NCBI GenBank assembly: GCA_021527695.1
Contig: JAKFAO010000009.1
Coordinates: 1,116,001 to 1,180,000 of the forward strand
Length of the DNA: 64,000 nucleotides
DNA from: Naematelia aurantialba
Lineage: Eukaryota > Basidiomycota > Tremellomycetes > Tremellales > Naemateliaceae
Reading direction: 5' to 3'
Every line of letters begins with the position of its first letter. The first letter of the stretch is position 1. Below the pieces are notes generated by a model. It was not told the DNA's origin, made no database searches, and saw only the letters and a program-made list of their open reading frames with translations. This document shows, piece by piece, positions 53,685 through 64,000 of this stretch. A program made the position numbers and the translations under genes.

Positions 53685-56600
53685 ATGCGCTCGCCGACCT
53701 CGTCAATGGGACCGAGGCCGGGGCCCTTGGCCGCGCCAGTGCCCGCCTCGTCCCCGCCGCTACTTGCGAGGTCCTCGCGGCCGTCGCCATCGCCATCGCC
53801 ATTGACGGCTGCTGGCGCTTACTCGAGCGCGTCGGGCTCGACTTTCGACTTTCGCTCGAGGATGCCATCGAGCCCTGGGTCTTTGATGTCTGCATCTGCA
53901 TCCGCATCTTCGTCATCTAGTGCGAGTCTGGCCGCGTCGGTCCCGAGCAGCGCTAGCGCGGGCTCACTGTCCGTGTCCCGCGGTAAAGGGCGCCGCGAGA
54001 GGGGGGAGACGGAGCCGCCGCATGCCAAGGTGGTCATGCTGGATGAGGGCGGGGGCGGCGTCGGACCCACAACCGTGGGCGAGGGGAGGGGGGCCAAGCC
54101 GTCGACCCCATCGTATGCGCCGCCCAGGCGGCCACTCAGTCCGCACCAGCTGGGCCGTATAGCGCAGAGCTTTGGGATCGTCATTCCCTCCCTCCCGCAC
54201 TCGACGTCCTCGTCCAGTCTACCCCCGCTGTCCCCCGGAGCGTCGAGCACGGCGTCCACCTCCCGCCCGAGCTTCTCTAGCGCCAACACCCTCCGTCCCT
54301 CGCCGTACCTCCTCGCCGTTGTTCCGCCTCTATCGCTACTGGTCTCCGTTCCCGGCTCCGACGAACCGCACGATCCCGAGCAGCTCAAGGACCGGCAACA
54401 CCGCTGGAAACGCGGCAGGCTCCTGCCGCTACAACCCACGATGGGCACCATGTTGCTCGCCATTGCGCGAGAGTATGGCCTGCCAAGCGTGGCCGGCATC
54501 AGCCTGTACCTCGTCGATTCGACCGGTCACGACCGGCAGGCATCGACTTCCACCGCGACCTCGACTTTAGGATCGCCCGAGGAGAGGCTCGGACCGCTGA
54601 TATCCAGCTCGACGTGGAGCACTCTCTTCCCGACTTCCTCTAGCTCGCAGCCTGCATCTCGCGCGCCCACACCCTCTGAAACACCGCTGAAACGCTTCGA
54701 TCCCATCTTTCCTCCGTCACCGTTATCCTTGCTCGAGAGTTCGCAGGACAGTACGAGTAACAGCAGTCACAACACATCTACCGATCCATCGCCGACCAAA
54801 CCGCCATTATCAGCTCGCTCTCAGTTCTCCTTCTCATCACAGCTTCCGCGGACGCCCGTGTCACCTCGGTTCCCGACGAATCCCGTCGTCGGCACTATAG
54901 CGTTCGACGTCGATCCGCATGCTCCCTGGCTGAGCGACTACCGCCGGTCCGGCCGTGGCCGAGGTCATAGGCGGCAGATCTCGACGGCTTCAGAAGGCGG
55001 CGGCGGCATGCGCCTGCTACGCCTGCCTGCGCAGGTGCATAACGCTCGGCCGCGTTTCCTGCGCGAACTGGACCAGAACCAGTCAGACCCCTTTATGCGC
55101 CTAAGCGACGAAGAAGACGACGCCTCAGCTTCCGCCTCGCGCGTTCCTTCCTCTGTCCCGTCACCAGAGGATAGTCGGGCCAAAGCAGCGCATCTCGATA
55201 GATTCCCATCGGCTCACAACGGGCCTGGGCGACATGTGAGCATACGGCCGGCCGTAAACCAAGCGCTATCGACGTCGGCGAGTCTCGATTTCACCGACCA
55301 CTCTGGGCCGGATGAAGGCGAAGCCCAGGCCAGCGTCGGAAGCCAGGGGCTGCGCGAGCCGGAGCGCGTGGCGAGTGAGCTCCTGGCTAGTCCGATCGAG
55401 CTTGAGAATGCGGCATTGCAGCGCATACGTGTGGAGAGCAGCGATAAACGAGGGAGCGGTGTCGTCATGTCGGAGGAGCTTGACGATTTGGAAAAGAGTA
55501 TGTCTCTGTCCTTGATCCTCTGTCCTTCCTCTCCGGCGAAGTGCGGCCATACCTCCCCTCTGCTCTAGAATATGATACTGCAGGACGTAACACTCGGAAG
55601 GGACAAATCGTGACAAGGCTGACGGTTTCTAGTGATGCGCCAGCTATCGCCCCGCGAGATCCGCCTGACCTCTCCCCGCGTGCTCACGCCGCGCATGGCG
55701 CAAAAAGTCGCCCAGTCGCAATCCCAGCTCAGCACCCTCGCTCTACCGCTTCCAGGCCCAAGGCGGCCCGGGACCTCCCCTCTCGCCGGCTCGTTCACAC
55801 ACAACGCTCGGACCGTGTCGGAGCCTTCGAAAGCTGTGTGGCCTGCGGCCCCCAGACCATCCCTTCACGACATGTTCCGCTCGCCCTCTTCCTCCGCGTC
55901 CACCTCGTTCTCCTCCCCCTCTACGCTTCGCGATGCCTCTGGTGCTGGGGCCGGTGCTGGCGGTGGCGGCACGTCCGCGTCTGCGTCCGTGGCGATGGCG
56001 AAACCGGTATCGGAAGAGACGTTGAGGCGGATGCAGAGTGACATTTCGTCGCCCGACCCAAATCGAGGAACCAGCGACTGGCGTCCGCGCAGACCGGCAC
56101 GTCCGCCCAGCCCAAACCTGCAGCATCAGCGCACGATATCGCATTCCCTCAGCCCGGAGGCGGTGGGCCACCTTCGGTCGCCGAGGGCGATATCGCATCC
56201 ACTCAGCCCGGAGGCGGCAGGCCAGCTGCGGGTTACTCAGGCAGCGGGGTCGGCTGCTGCAGGGGCAGGGACGACGACTGACAGGGAGGGGAGAGACGAG
56301 AAACGGAGGGGGTCTATCAGTTTGAAGGGGTTTAGAAGCGCGCGGAACCTCAGCGGGTTGTTCAAGGGAGAGCGCGAGCGCGAGCGAGACAGAGAAAGAG
56401 AACGAGAACGGGAGCGGGAGCGGGAAAGAGACAAGGAGCAGAAACAGCATAGCCACAAGGTCCCGGACATGCCAGTGGCAAGACCGTCGGGTAGCAAGGA
56501 AGCGGCGGTGGGGCTGTTCAAGCATCCTGTCGAGACGACCTCGACCTTTCCGGGACTGTCGACGCGTACGTCGGAATTTGGCATGACCCCCAACCGCACG

Positions 56601-57545
56601 TCTCCTGCATCTCCGTCTGCTACGGCAACGACGACGACGGCAGGCGCAGCAGTGGCGGTGACGACGGCAGGCGCAGCGAGGGCGTCGACAATGTCAACAA
56701 TGGCGACGACGACAGCGACGAGCTCGTCGCGGCGGGAAGGTGGTGTGGGGCGATCGGTATCGTCCCCGTCGAGTGCGTCGACCCTGCCCTCGAGGTTGCC
56801 GTCGTCTTCGTCGACACGGTCGTTTGGGTCCAGGTTCTTGCATTCTAGTTTTTCGTTTTCCCCCAAGACCTCCCACCCGGACCCGTCTTGCGGCCAAAGA
56901 CAACCCTTTGGCCAAGGACATCTCCCCGGCCAAGGACAACATCCTGGTCAAGCACAACATCCTGGCCAAGTACAAGTACAAGCACAAACACAAGGCCAAG
57001 TACAAGTCCACGGACACGGACACGGACAAGGCAAGTCGCCCAAGCACGCGGGCCACGGGCACAAGTCGGTATCGATCTCATCACCGATCCTAGACCTGTC
57101 CAACTCGCCACGTATAGACGGAAAGGGCAAGACCGCAGGTGTGGACCGATACGGAGAGGTCGCCGATGGTCAAGGTGCCAATGGGGATAACGGTCCGGGC
57201 GGCGTGCCGCGCGTGCCTTTGGGCGGCGGAGGGGGAAGTGGAATGGGAGGTGGAAGTGGAAGTGGAACAGGAGGGGGAGGTGGAGGAAGCGGAGGTGGAA
57301 GTGGAACAGGAGGCGCCGAGCCAACGTCGCCTGCGAGTCCGAGGAGCGTGAGGAGGAAGCCTGTGCCGGGACTGGCCCGGCAGGGCTCGGACGGCGCCAA
57401 CGTTTTCGACGTTCCTGAGGTTCCTGACGTATCGCACGTCCCTGCGGACGGGGGGGACGAGCCAGGTCTGGAGCGACCGGGCAAGGGGTTTGGGTTCGTG
57501 TTGGACGATCCGCCGAAGAGACGAGCGAGAGGCCATGCTCTGTAG
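53685..57545 (+). CDS. Large disordered protein, function unknown
   Basis: Exons 53685-55497 and 55633-57545 (joined in phase as GAAAAG-ATG) give 1241 residues. I do not recognise the family. Most of it is Ser/Pro/Gly-rich. A few segments look ordered and may be conserved: SPHQLGRIAQSFGIVIPSLP, LQPTMGTMLLAIAREYGLPS followed by VAGISLYLVDSTG, GTIAFDVDPHAPWLSDYRR, RPRFLRELDQNQSDPFMRLS, and LDDLEKMMRQLSPREIRLTS with SPRVLTPRMAQKV. The C-terminal half carries repeats: an Arg/Glu run (about 15 RE/RER units at 56370-56435), a Gly-Gln-His run, and poly-Gly/Ser. The start ATG at 53685 is chosen because the upstream part of the same frame is not protein-like. The short ordered blocks suggest a scaffold or signalling adaptor, but that is only a guess. 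Confidence 0.72.
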
Positions 57546-58060
57546 GATCTAGAGAGTCAGATCTGTGCGTGTAGAGCGGTGGCTTTGCGCTCGAGACCTC
57601 AAGACCGTTGTGGCGTCGGGGCGGTAGACACGAGATATGTTGCATTAGGTAGGGCAAGGGCATGGCAAGCATGGGCAAGGGATGGTGGTCAGAGGCGCGA
57701 AGGGATATGTCGTTTCGCCTATCAAGCTGATAGGGCCACACACGTACAGTTGTATCCACATGCATCAAGCATGGTATAATGCTCGTCAACCCATATGCTT
57801 CAAGCACGATATCAAGGCCGTCAGTCAGACGGATACATGTCCACCGACCACATCGCTCACTCACGCACTTACTCACTCGTCGTAACCCAGCTTGACATCA
57901 TACTCACTCGCCGTAACCCAGCTTGACATCAAAGCTTCTCCTAATGACGTCTGAATAACTTACGAGCCCGTATCAATGACTGAGCATATCGGAACTGATA
58001 TCGATCACAATTACGACTATACATTGCTGCCCGCTGTTAACCACTCGAATTGCCTGCCAC
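57546..58060. other. Convergent intergenic region
   Basis: 515 bp between stop codons. It holds a 33-bp direct duplication at about 57868-57935 (CTCACTCG[T/C]CGTAACCCAG core). No gene is seen. Confidence 0.55.
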
Positions 58061-59895
58061 TCAACCCCTACCCGCATGGCGCCAGAACAGTCGCGTGCTG
58101 TTCTCCCAAGCCGCATCGGCGACCTGGTCCACCGTGATGCCCTTGATGCCAGCGACGACGTGCGCGATCGTGATCACCTGATCGCGGAACGATCAATCCG
58201 TCAGCTAACACGGGGAAAGTCTTCGAGGGATCATATCGACTGCTATCTGGTCGCTGGTGCAATTCGCCTTTCTCGCCACCGCCTTCTGGCCTCTCGTCCT
58301 CATGGTGCGAGTCACCCCTTCGCACATGATTCTCATTCGCGCTCATGCAGATACGCGAGCCGCAATGGCAGACCACAGCCACAACTCACCTCGACAGGCT
58401 CGCAGCGCCCTTTGACGCCCTTCCCAGCCACAAACTTGTCCGGCTTGGACACTTTGTCCAGCACGCCTTCTTTCGGTAGGTGCGAGAACGATGCGTTGCT
58501 ACTAGTGATGCTACACCACGGCGCGTCTGCCGCTGGTCAGCGGCTGGCTACTTGGTGATCGAGCGCATTGGTCGATTGCAAGGAGATATGCACAAGGACC
58601 TACCTGTCTCCAAGAGGAGCCTCTCTAGCGGGACTTGCCGTACGACAGCTACGTTTTCGGGCGTCTTGAGCGAACACCCGTTGATACCTATGTATAGGCC
58701 CATGTCGACCTGCCATACAATGTCAGCGCCTGCAACCCTGAGCTCCTCTTCTCCCTCTCCCTTTCTTGCTCTCTTGTCTATTTCTCTCTCTCTTGCTCTC
58801 GTTCTCTGTTTCTTTCTTGCTGCTTTCCCTGTTTTCTCTTTCTTCCTTTCCCTATTTTTGTTGCAATCCCTTCCCTCCCTGTAGTCTACGACTCCCGGTC
58901 CTTCCTGCTTGCCGCCAACAACTCTTGACATTCCACACTGACCAGCTCGCGCATCTCCGCCTCCGTCCCCGTAAAGCTATGCACCACCCCACCAGGCCAG
59001 TCAGCCCCCCACCCCACCTCCTTCAACATCCGTACCAAGTCGACATGTGCATCCGGAGCCCGAGAGTGCAGGAATAGCGGCAACTCGTGCGTTTTGGACA
59101 AGCGGAGGAGGGCCGGCAGATGCCGGAGCTGGGTATCTCGGGGGGCAAAGTGGAGCCGGTCGTAGTCTCCATACCGTGATTAGCGGGAGCAGATGTCTGG
59201 GATGGCTGGGCGATAAGATTGAAGTGGGGAAAGAATCTCACCAACACCAATTTCGCCGATGGCCAGGATGCGCCGACTGCCCCCTTCACCTCTATCGCTG
59301 GCAACGAGCGCAGATAGGTCAGACAGGTACGCATCTGCGCCTCCCGCGCGTCTCCCTGATCCCGATCCCGATCCCTTGTCAGAAGACAGGGCGTATGAGT
59401 CAATCTCGCTCGTCGATGTAGGATGGCAGCCTGCCGTGCAATGCAGGTCTGTGGCATAGCGATCAGCGAGACAGTCCGTAACCCATAGCCAGCAGTGAGA
59501 AGGCAGAGGCGGAACGTTGAACAAAACGTGGACAAGTAGAGGCGTACGCACTGTATTTATTGGCCAGGGTTATGGCAGAGTGCGACTCCTCCAAAGATGT
59601 ACCGGTGATGAGAATACGCTCCACCCCCTTCCCTTTGGCACGGGAGAGGACCGCGTCAATGTCCGAGGGGTGTTTTTGGCGGCCATGGTAAGTGCCAGTG
59701 AATTGGGGGTCGGTAAGGTTGACCGCAATGTCTATTATTTCATGTAAGCATGCACTCTACATGCAGCCTGTGTGATGGGAGCTCGAAGGCTGCGGAATGG
59801 ACTACCGAAAAGAGGAACACAAGGCAAGTTGAAATTCGAAATGCAAGGCATAGGGCAGGCTGTAATAGTGGAACGTGCTGACCTGCAAAGCGCAT
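58061..59895 (-). CDS. TatD-family metal-dependent deoxyribonuclease
   Basis: Exons: 59883-59895, 59552-59731, 59242-59448, 58943-59166, 58604-58709, 58390-58526 and 58061-58177 (327 residues, normal for the family). TatD enzymes are TIM-barrel nucleases needing divalent metal; eukaryotic members act in DNA breakdown during cell death and in repair. Motifs in order: [15 protein letters not shown] (like the MRFIDIGANLTDPMF start of eukaryotic TatD), [32 protein letters not shown] with the metal-binding Glu, [29 protein letters not shown], and LLLETDAPW with the conserved Asp. The first exon is only 13 nt (ATGCGCTTTGCAG); without it the protein lacks an initiator Met and the family N-terminus. 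The fit across that junction is exact. Confidence 0.9.
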
Positions 59896-60137
59896 GGCTT
59901 GGCTCAGCCTTGCAGCAGAATAATGAGCGCGGCTCAACGCTGTCTGCAAGTTTGACACGATGAGCGGCAGCTTGATTAAGAGGGACAACTGTCTGTCCGT
60001 AGTTGACAGTCAAAGCAGGACAAGAACTGGACATGCAAAGTGGAGGTAACAGCGGGGCTCGATTAAAGTCCATCCGTGTCACGCGTTTCGGCTGTTATTA
60101 TTGCTGTTTCGCCTCTGCAACGTCCAACCTCGTCAGC

Positions 60138-61185
60138 ATGCAGCAATATCAGCCCTCGCCCTATCAGCAGCAGCAATACATCGCCCAGCAAGGGCAAATT
60201 CACCCAGCAGCCGCAGGCTATTCTCAACAGCAGCAACAACAGCAGCTACAACAACAACGCATCTCCCCACATCAAGAGCCCCCACAATCTCCCCATCCTG
60301 CCATGCAGGCACAGCAGCAACACGGTGGGATGGGCATGATGATGCCTGCGGACTTGGCGAATCTCGCTCAACAGGGGTACGCGGCTCAGCAGGCACAGTT
60401 GGCTGCTATGGCGCAAGCGAGGGGCGTGGGCGCTGCGGGAATGCAGGCGCAGATGTCTCCTGGACCGGCGGCGACCGGTCCACCGAGCCACAAGAAGAAA
60501 AAGGTGTGTTCACACTCTGCATATCCAGTTCCGTCTTGTCGTACTTGCCTCTCCATCTCTATGCGCCCTTTGTATCTCGCTGACATTGGTTTAAGACCCA
60601 GCCGCGGCCGAGTCCAGCACAGCAGATGATCCCCCGCAATACGGCACACCTTGCCCCTCCGCACTCGCAAGACCACTACGTCAAGAACGCATTGGCAGTC
60701 GAACGGGAGCGGGAGCCCTGGGCAGACGGGCTCGACGAGGTTGACGGGCGTGAGGTTGCAATGGGCCGGTTCAGACTGCGACAGGAGGTGTTGGCTGAGA
60801 TCTTCGGGCCGGAAAGTCTCAGTGCGTATCTTTCTCCTCACCCAAACTTTCCTCCTCCCTAGAGTCGTCCGCCCCCTATAATGTTTAATATATATAAGAC
60901 CCTCCGTATCGACGTCTGTTGCGGGGCGTGGGGCGTGGTGAGACTGATACCCTGCAGAAGACATGCAGGTCGAAGAACGGGATCCGTGGGAAGGACTAGG
61001 CATGGACGGCGAGACGCTCGAGGCCAAAGTGGTCAGTTCCATGGTGAAGCAGATGAGACGATGCTGATATCCTATAGGCGAGTCTGGAAAAGGAGAATGC
61101 AGATCTCGAAGCAGGTATGGAGGAGCACTTGGACGGGTGGCGGAGACAGATGGACGCTGTAGAAGAGCCAAGCTTGGAAGCTTGA
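60138..61185 (+). CDS. Gln-rich protein with a C-terminal coiled coil, possibly a chromatin-complex subunit
   Basis: Exons 60138-60503, 60596-60821, 60958-61031 and 61078-61185 give 257 residues. The N-terminal 120 residues are rich in Gln, Ala, Met, Pro and His (QQQQYIAQQG, YSQQQQQQQLQQQR) and end in a short HKKKK patch. The rest is charged and ordered-looking: QDHYVKNALAVERERE, then AMGRFRLRQEVLAEIFGP, then a predicted coiled coil LEAKVASLEKENADLEAGME. The combination of a Gln-rich arm with a short helical C-terminus recalls SWI/SNF subunits such as Ssr4, and the RFRLRQEVLAEIF segment is loosely like the Ssr4 C-terminus. I regard this as a weak guess. ATG 60138 is the start because upstream codons in frame are not protein-like. 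Confidence 0.68.
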
Positions 61186-61478
61186 GTTCAGTCTGGGCCG
61201 GCCAGCTCAGCCGCCAGGGGTATATGATAGGTCTGGCCGTCCGAGCTTGGGATTGGGAAGTCTATTGGCATATGCATCTCGTTGTACTGTTGATCCCCTC
61301 CGCTGCGCGCGGGCGATCTCAAGTCTCCCACGGTCGCCACCACTGGATGAAACACAGGTCATGTGGAGGTCCATCGCGTTGGGCAGTTGGAATGTTCCAA
61401 CTTTAAAAGCAGACATTGCATCTCAAGTGGTCCAGCCTTGCTAGGTTCAAGCGCCGTAGCCTACTTTTGCCCATTGAG

Positions 61479-64000
61479 ATGCGGCTACATCGTCTCCTCA
61501 TTGGCGCCGCGGCGCTTCTCGCGTCCTTCGCCGTCGCCCAGGACGCTCAAGCAGAGACATTCAAATACGAGGTACGTACCCCCTGTTCTTCCCCGCATGG
61601 CGAAGGTGCCAGTCAAGGTTGCTGATAATCGGTGCACAGTCCGACATATCGCGCCTGCGGTCCCTGGTGATCCACTCGCTGTACTCGCACAAGGATGTGT
61701 TTTTACGCGAGCTGCTCAGTAACGCCAACGACGCGCTGGAGAAGCTGCGTCTGACGGCCCTGACGGACCGGGATGTCATGCGTGCCGGCGAAGCGAATGT
61801 GACTGTTGAAGTGAGGCTCAATGAGGGCGGCACGACAGGTGAACTAGTCATCAGAGGTAAGTCTCAGCTTCGAGTCCGTTCGAGCACCGGAGGACATGTG
61901 CATAACTGGACCAGTGGAAGAGTGGGCGCTGAGCTGAGATGTACAGATACGGGAATTGGGATGAGCAAGGATGAACTGGCGAGGAATCTGGGAACGATCG
62001 CGAGGTCCGGGACGAGCGAGTTCTTGAAGAAGGCAGAAGAAGGCGGCGGAGCCGACGGTAACCTCATTGGCCAATTTGGTGAGCCCGTCCACCCCTACCT
62101 GGTAGTCGCTGCTGACGATCGATAATCAGGTCTTGGGTTCTACAGCTGGTAAGCCCGTCATGCCACATTTCCGCTTCCCCACGGCTGTCAGCCTGTGGTC
62201 ACCTTGCACTAGTGGTGACCTTTTAATTATGGTCACTTTTGTGGTGACCTTTTACTTGTGGTCACATTCCTTGTGGTAACCTTTCTGACGCTCCTCAGCT
62301 TCCTTGTCTCACCGACCGTTCGGGTCTCGTCCCTACCGCCAGCGACATCTGCCAACCCCAACCCAGTGCAGCATACATTCGTCTCTTCTGCCTCGGGCGA
62401 CTCGTTCGAGATCTTCCCTGATCCCCGCGGCAACACCCTGGGGCGCGGCACAGAGATCGTCTTGACCATCGAAGAGAACGAGCAAGAGTGGCTGTCACCC
62501 CAACGTCTGAAAGGACTCATGTATGCCGAGAATAATTCTCTTCTTCAGACGGGTCTCTGATGAGACGATTAGTGACAAACATTCCGTCTTTTCCACCACA
62601 TTCCCTATCTATCTGAAGGAACGCAAGACCGTCAATGTTCCTGTGCCAGCGCCAGAGTCACCTGTGGCCGATGGAGATGCAGATGAGCTGAACGATGATC
62701 TGGACTCGGATGATCAGACACCGAAAGAAGAGAGTTTTGAGACTGTCACCGAAGAGAACTGGGTTAGGGTGAACGACAAGGCTCCAATCTGGATGAGGTG
62801 AGTGGCTTACAGACACTAAGTCGTTCAGTACTTAGTGGACAGGGAACCCAAAGAAGTGACAGACGCCGAATACCGCGAATTCTACAAAGCTATAGCCAAG
62901 GACGATTCGGCCGAAACGCTGGGCTGGTCGCATTTCAAGGTGAGACTGTTTACTGGATATCAAGCGAGCCCAGCTGACACTGTCAAAGGGAGATACGGGC
63001 TCTGGCGTCTCGTACAGAGCAATCATGTATATCCCCGCCCAGGTGCCGCGCGACTTTTGGCAGTCCATGTCGAGCGGACTCAACAATGTTCGGCTGATGG
63101 TCAAGCGGGTCTTCATCACCGACGATCTCGGGGACAACTTCATTCCTAGGTGGCTAAGCTTCTTGAAGGTGACCGTAGATGGTGGGTTTCTTCTACTTAT
63201 GATCCAAGGTGGCATTGTTAACGAGTCTTCAGCGGATGACCTCCCGTACGGTTCCTTCGTCACACAAGTAAACTGTCAGCTGATTGCTATAGGCTCAATG
63301 TATCCCGCGAGACGCTGCAGAACCATCGATTCCTCCAGCAGCTGCAGCGAATCTTGATTCGCAAAGCCATTGATCTTTTCACAAAGCTTGCGACGGACGA
63401 ACCAGAGAAATTCAAAGCCGTGTCCGAGCAGTACGGCAATGCGCTTCGCATTGGCATGCTCGAAAGCCCGAAAGACAAGCTCAAGCTGGCCAACTTGCTG
63501 AGGTTCCAGAGCACACGATCAGATTACACTTCGCTGGAGGAGGTAAGTCCCGCTCATCTCAGTAGCGTATCAGATGCTGAGTTTGGTAGTATGTGGAGAA
63601 CCGCAAAGTGGGACAGAAGCAAATCTACTACATGGCTGGTGTCGGCGAGAGGCCCGAGGACCTTGCCAGATCGCCGTTTGTAGAGAAGCTCAAGGCGAGG
63701 GGATACGAGGTTCTCTTACTCAACCTCCCGTCGGATGAGCCGATGATGGAAGGTCTGCGAAATTACATGTGAGTTTTGTCATGGTATGAGTTCTAGCAGA
63801 AGTGGCTGATGGCATTAGGGGAATGACCACGCAGGATGTGTCAAAGAAGGGATTGAAGTACGGCGACGAGGACGAGGACGAGGCCGAGAAGAAGGAACTT
63901 GCCGCGCAGAATATTGCCTATCGGCCACTTCTTGAATGGCTGAAGAAAGATCTATCAGGACAGGTCTCGGATGGTGAGTACCGAATGACGATCACCACAA
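61479..64000 (+). CDS. ER-resident Hsp90 chaperone (endoplasmin/GRP94-like), partial
   Basis: Exons so far: 61479-61571, 61640-61856, 61947-62078, 62130-62148, 62299-62520, 62573-62797, 62843-62939, 62989-63181, 63233-63245, 63293-63542, 63590-63768 and 63819-63973; the gene continues past the window. A signal peptide (MRLHRLLIGAAALLASFAVA) sends it to the ER. The Hsp90 ATPase domain follows: LYSHKDVFLRELLSNANDAL, DTGIGMSKDEL, NLIGQFGLGFYSCFLV. The middle domain shows EENEQEWLSPQRLKGLIDKH, FSTTFPIYLKERKTV, EPKEVTDAEYREFYKAI, IPAQVPRDFW, KRVFITDD and DADDLPLNVSRETLQNHRFL. An acidic linker lies between the domains. Two exons are tiny (19 and 13 nt), yet both are needed to restore the family sequence. 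The C-terminal dimerisation domain and ER-retention signal are outside the window. Confidence 0.94.
63233..63245 (+). other. 13-nt microexon of the Hsp90 gene
   Basis: The bases CGGATGACCTCCC lie between acceptor TCTTCAG and donor GTACGG. Joined to G (63181) and G (63293) they encode ADDLP, completing VDADDLPLNVSRETLQ, one of the most conserved Hsp90 blocks. Confidence 0.85.

Noticed and set aside
62521..62560. Earlier 3' splice site (TTCTTCAG) in the Hsp90 intron at 62521-62572
   Set aside because: It keeps the frame but adds RVSDETIS before DKHSVF, an insertion not expected in Hsp90. The TTAG at 62572 restores GLIDKHSVFSTTFPIYL exactly.
1..64000. Transposons, retroelements or horizontally acquired cluster
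   Set aside because: No reverse transcriptase, transposase, integrase, long terminal repeat or biosynthetic cluster genes were found by reading the frames.

Overview
The window is nuclear DNA of a fungus, most likely a basidiomycete yeast of the Tremellomycetes type. This rests on several features: many short introns (mostly 43-60 nt) with CTGAC/CTRAY-like branch sites, compact divergent and convergent gene pairs, GC-rich coding sequence, and a typical fungal gene set (ALG5, POF1, BFR1, NAF1, SYF1, ATX1, an ERV-type sulfhydryl oxidase, a GH18 chitinase, ER Hsp90). The species cannot be fixed from the sequence alone. All gene models were built by hand from splice signals, reading phase and remembered family motifs; none was checked against transcripts or databases.

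Layout. 1-8.6 kb is gene-poor: one Ser/Pro-rich protein with a C-terminal membrane segment (minus strand) surrounded by small tandem repeats. 8.6-19.2 kb holds a glycogen-targeting PP1 subunit (CBM21), ALG5 (N-glycan precursor synthesis), an SLC35F-like transporter with a GC-AG intron, and a POF1-type NMN adenylyltransferase. 19.5-29.2 kb holds a large predicted mitochondrial protein, a PNRC/EDC-type decapping activator, a mitoribosomal protein of the Fe/Mn-SOD fold (mS42/mS43 type), and BFR1. An intron-containing tRNA-Trp lies at 29.5 kb.

29.9-44.2 kb holds NAF1 (H/ACA snoRNP assembly) with a very long low-complexity C-terminus, a paladin-like triple PTP-phytase-domain protein that I resolve into 30 exons including a 7-nt microexon, and the splicing factor SYF1. 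46-53 kb holds a secreted chitinase with poly-Asp tracts, the copper chaperone ATX1, and an ERV-type sulfhydryl oxidase. 53.7-61.2 kb holds a 1241-residue disordered protein, a TatD-type nuclease with a 13-nt first exon, and a Gln-rich protein. 61.5 kb to the window end is an ER Hsp90 (endoplasmin), cut by the window edge.

The genes are mostly housekeeping and are not arranged as one pathway. RNA metabolism is well represented (decapping, BFR1, NAF1, SYF1, tRNA), as are mitochondrial or secretory functions. I see no mobile element, no CRISPR-like system, no secondary-metabolite cluster and no obvious new defence system. The most notable features are extreme intron density with microexons, repeats that invade introns and protein tails, and a degenerate active site in the middle domain of the paladin-like protein.
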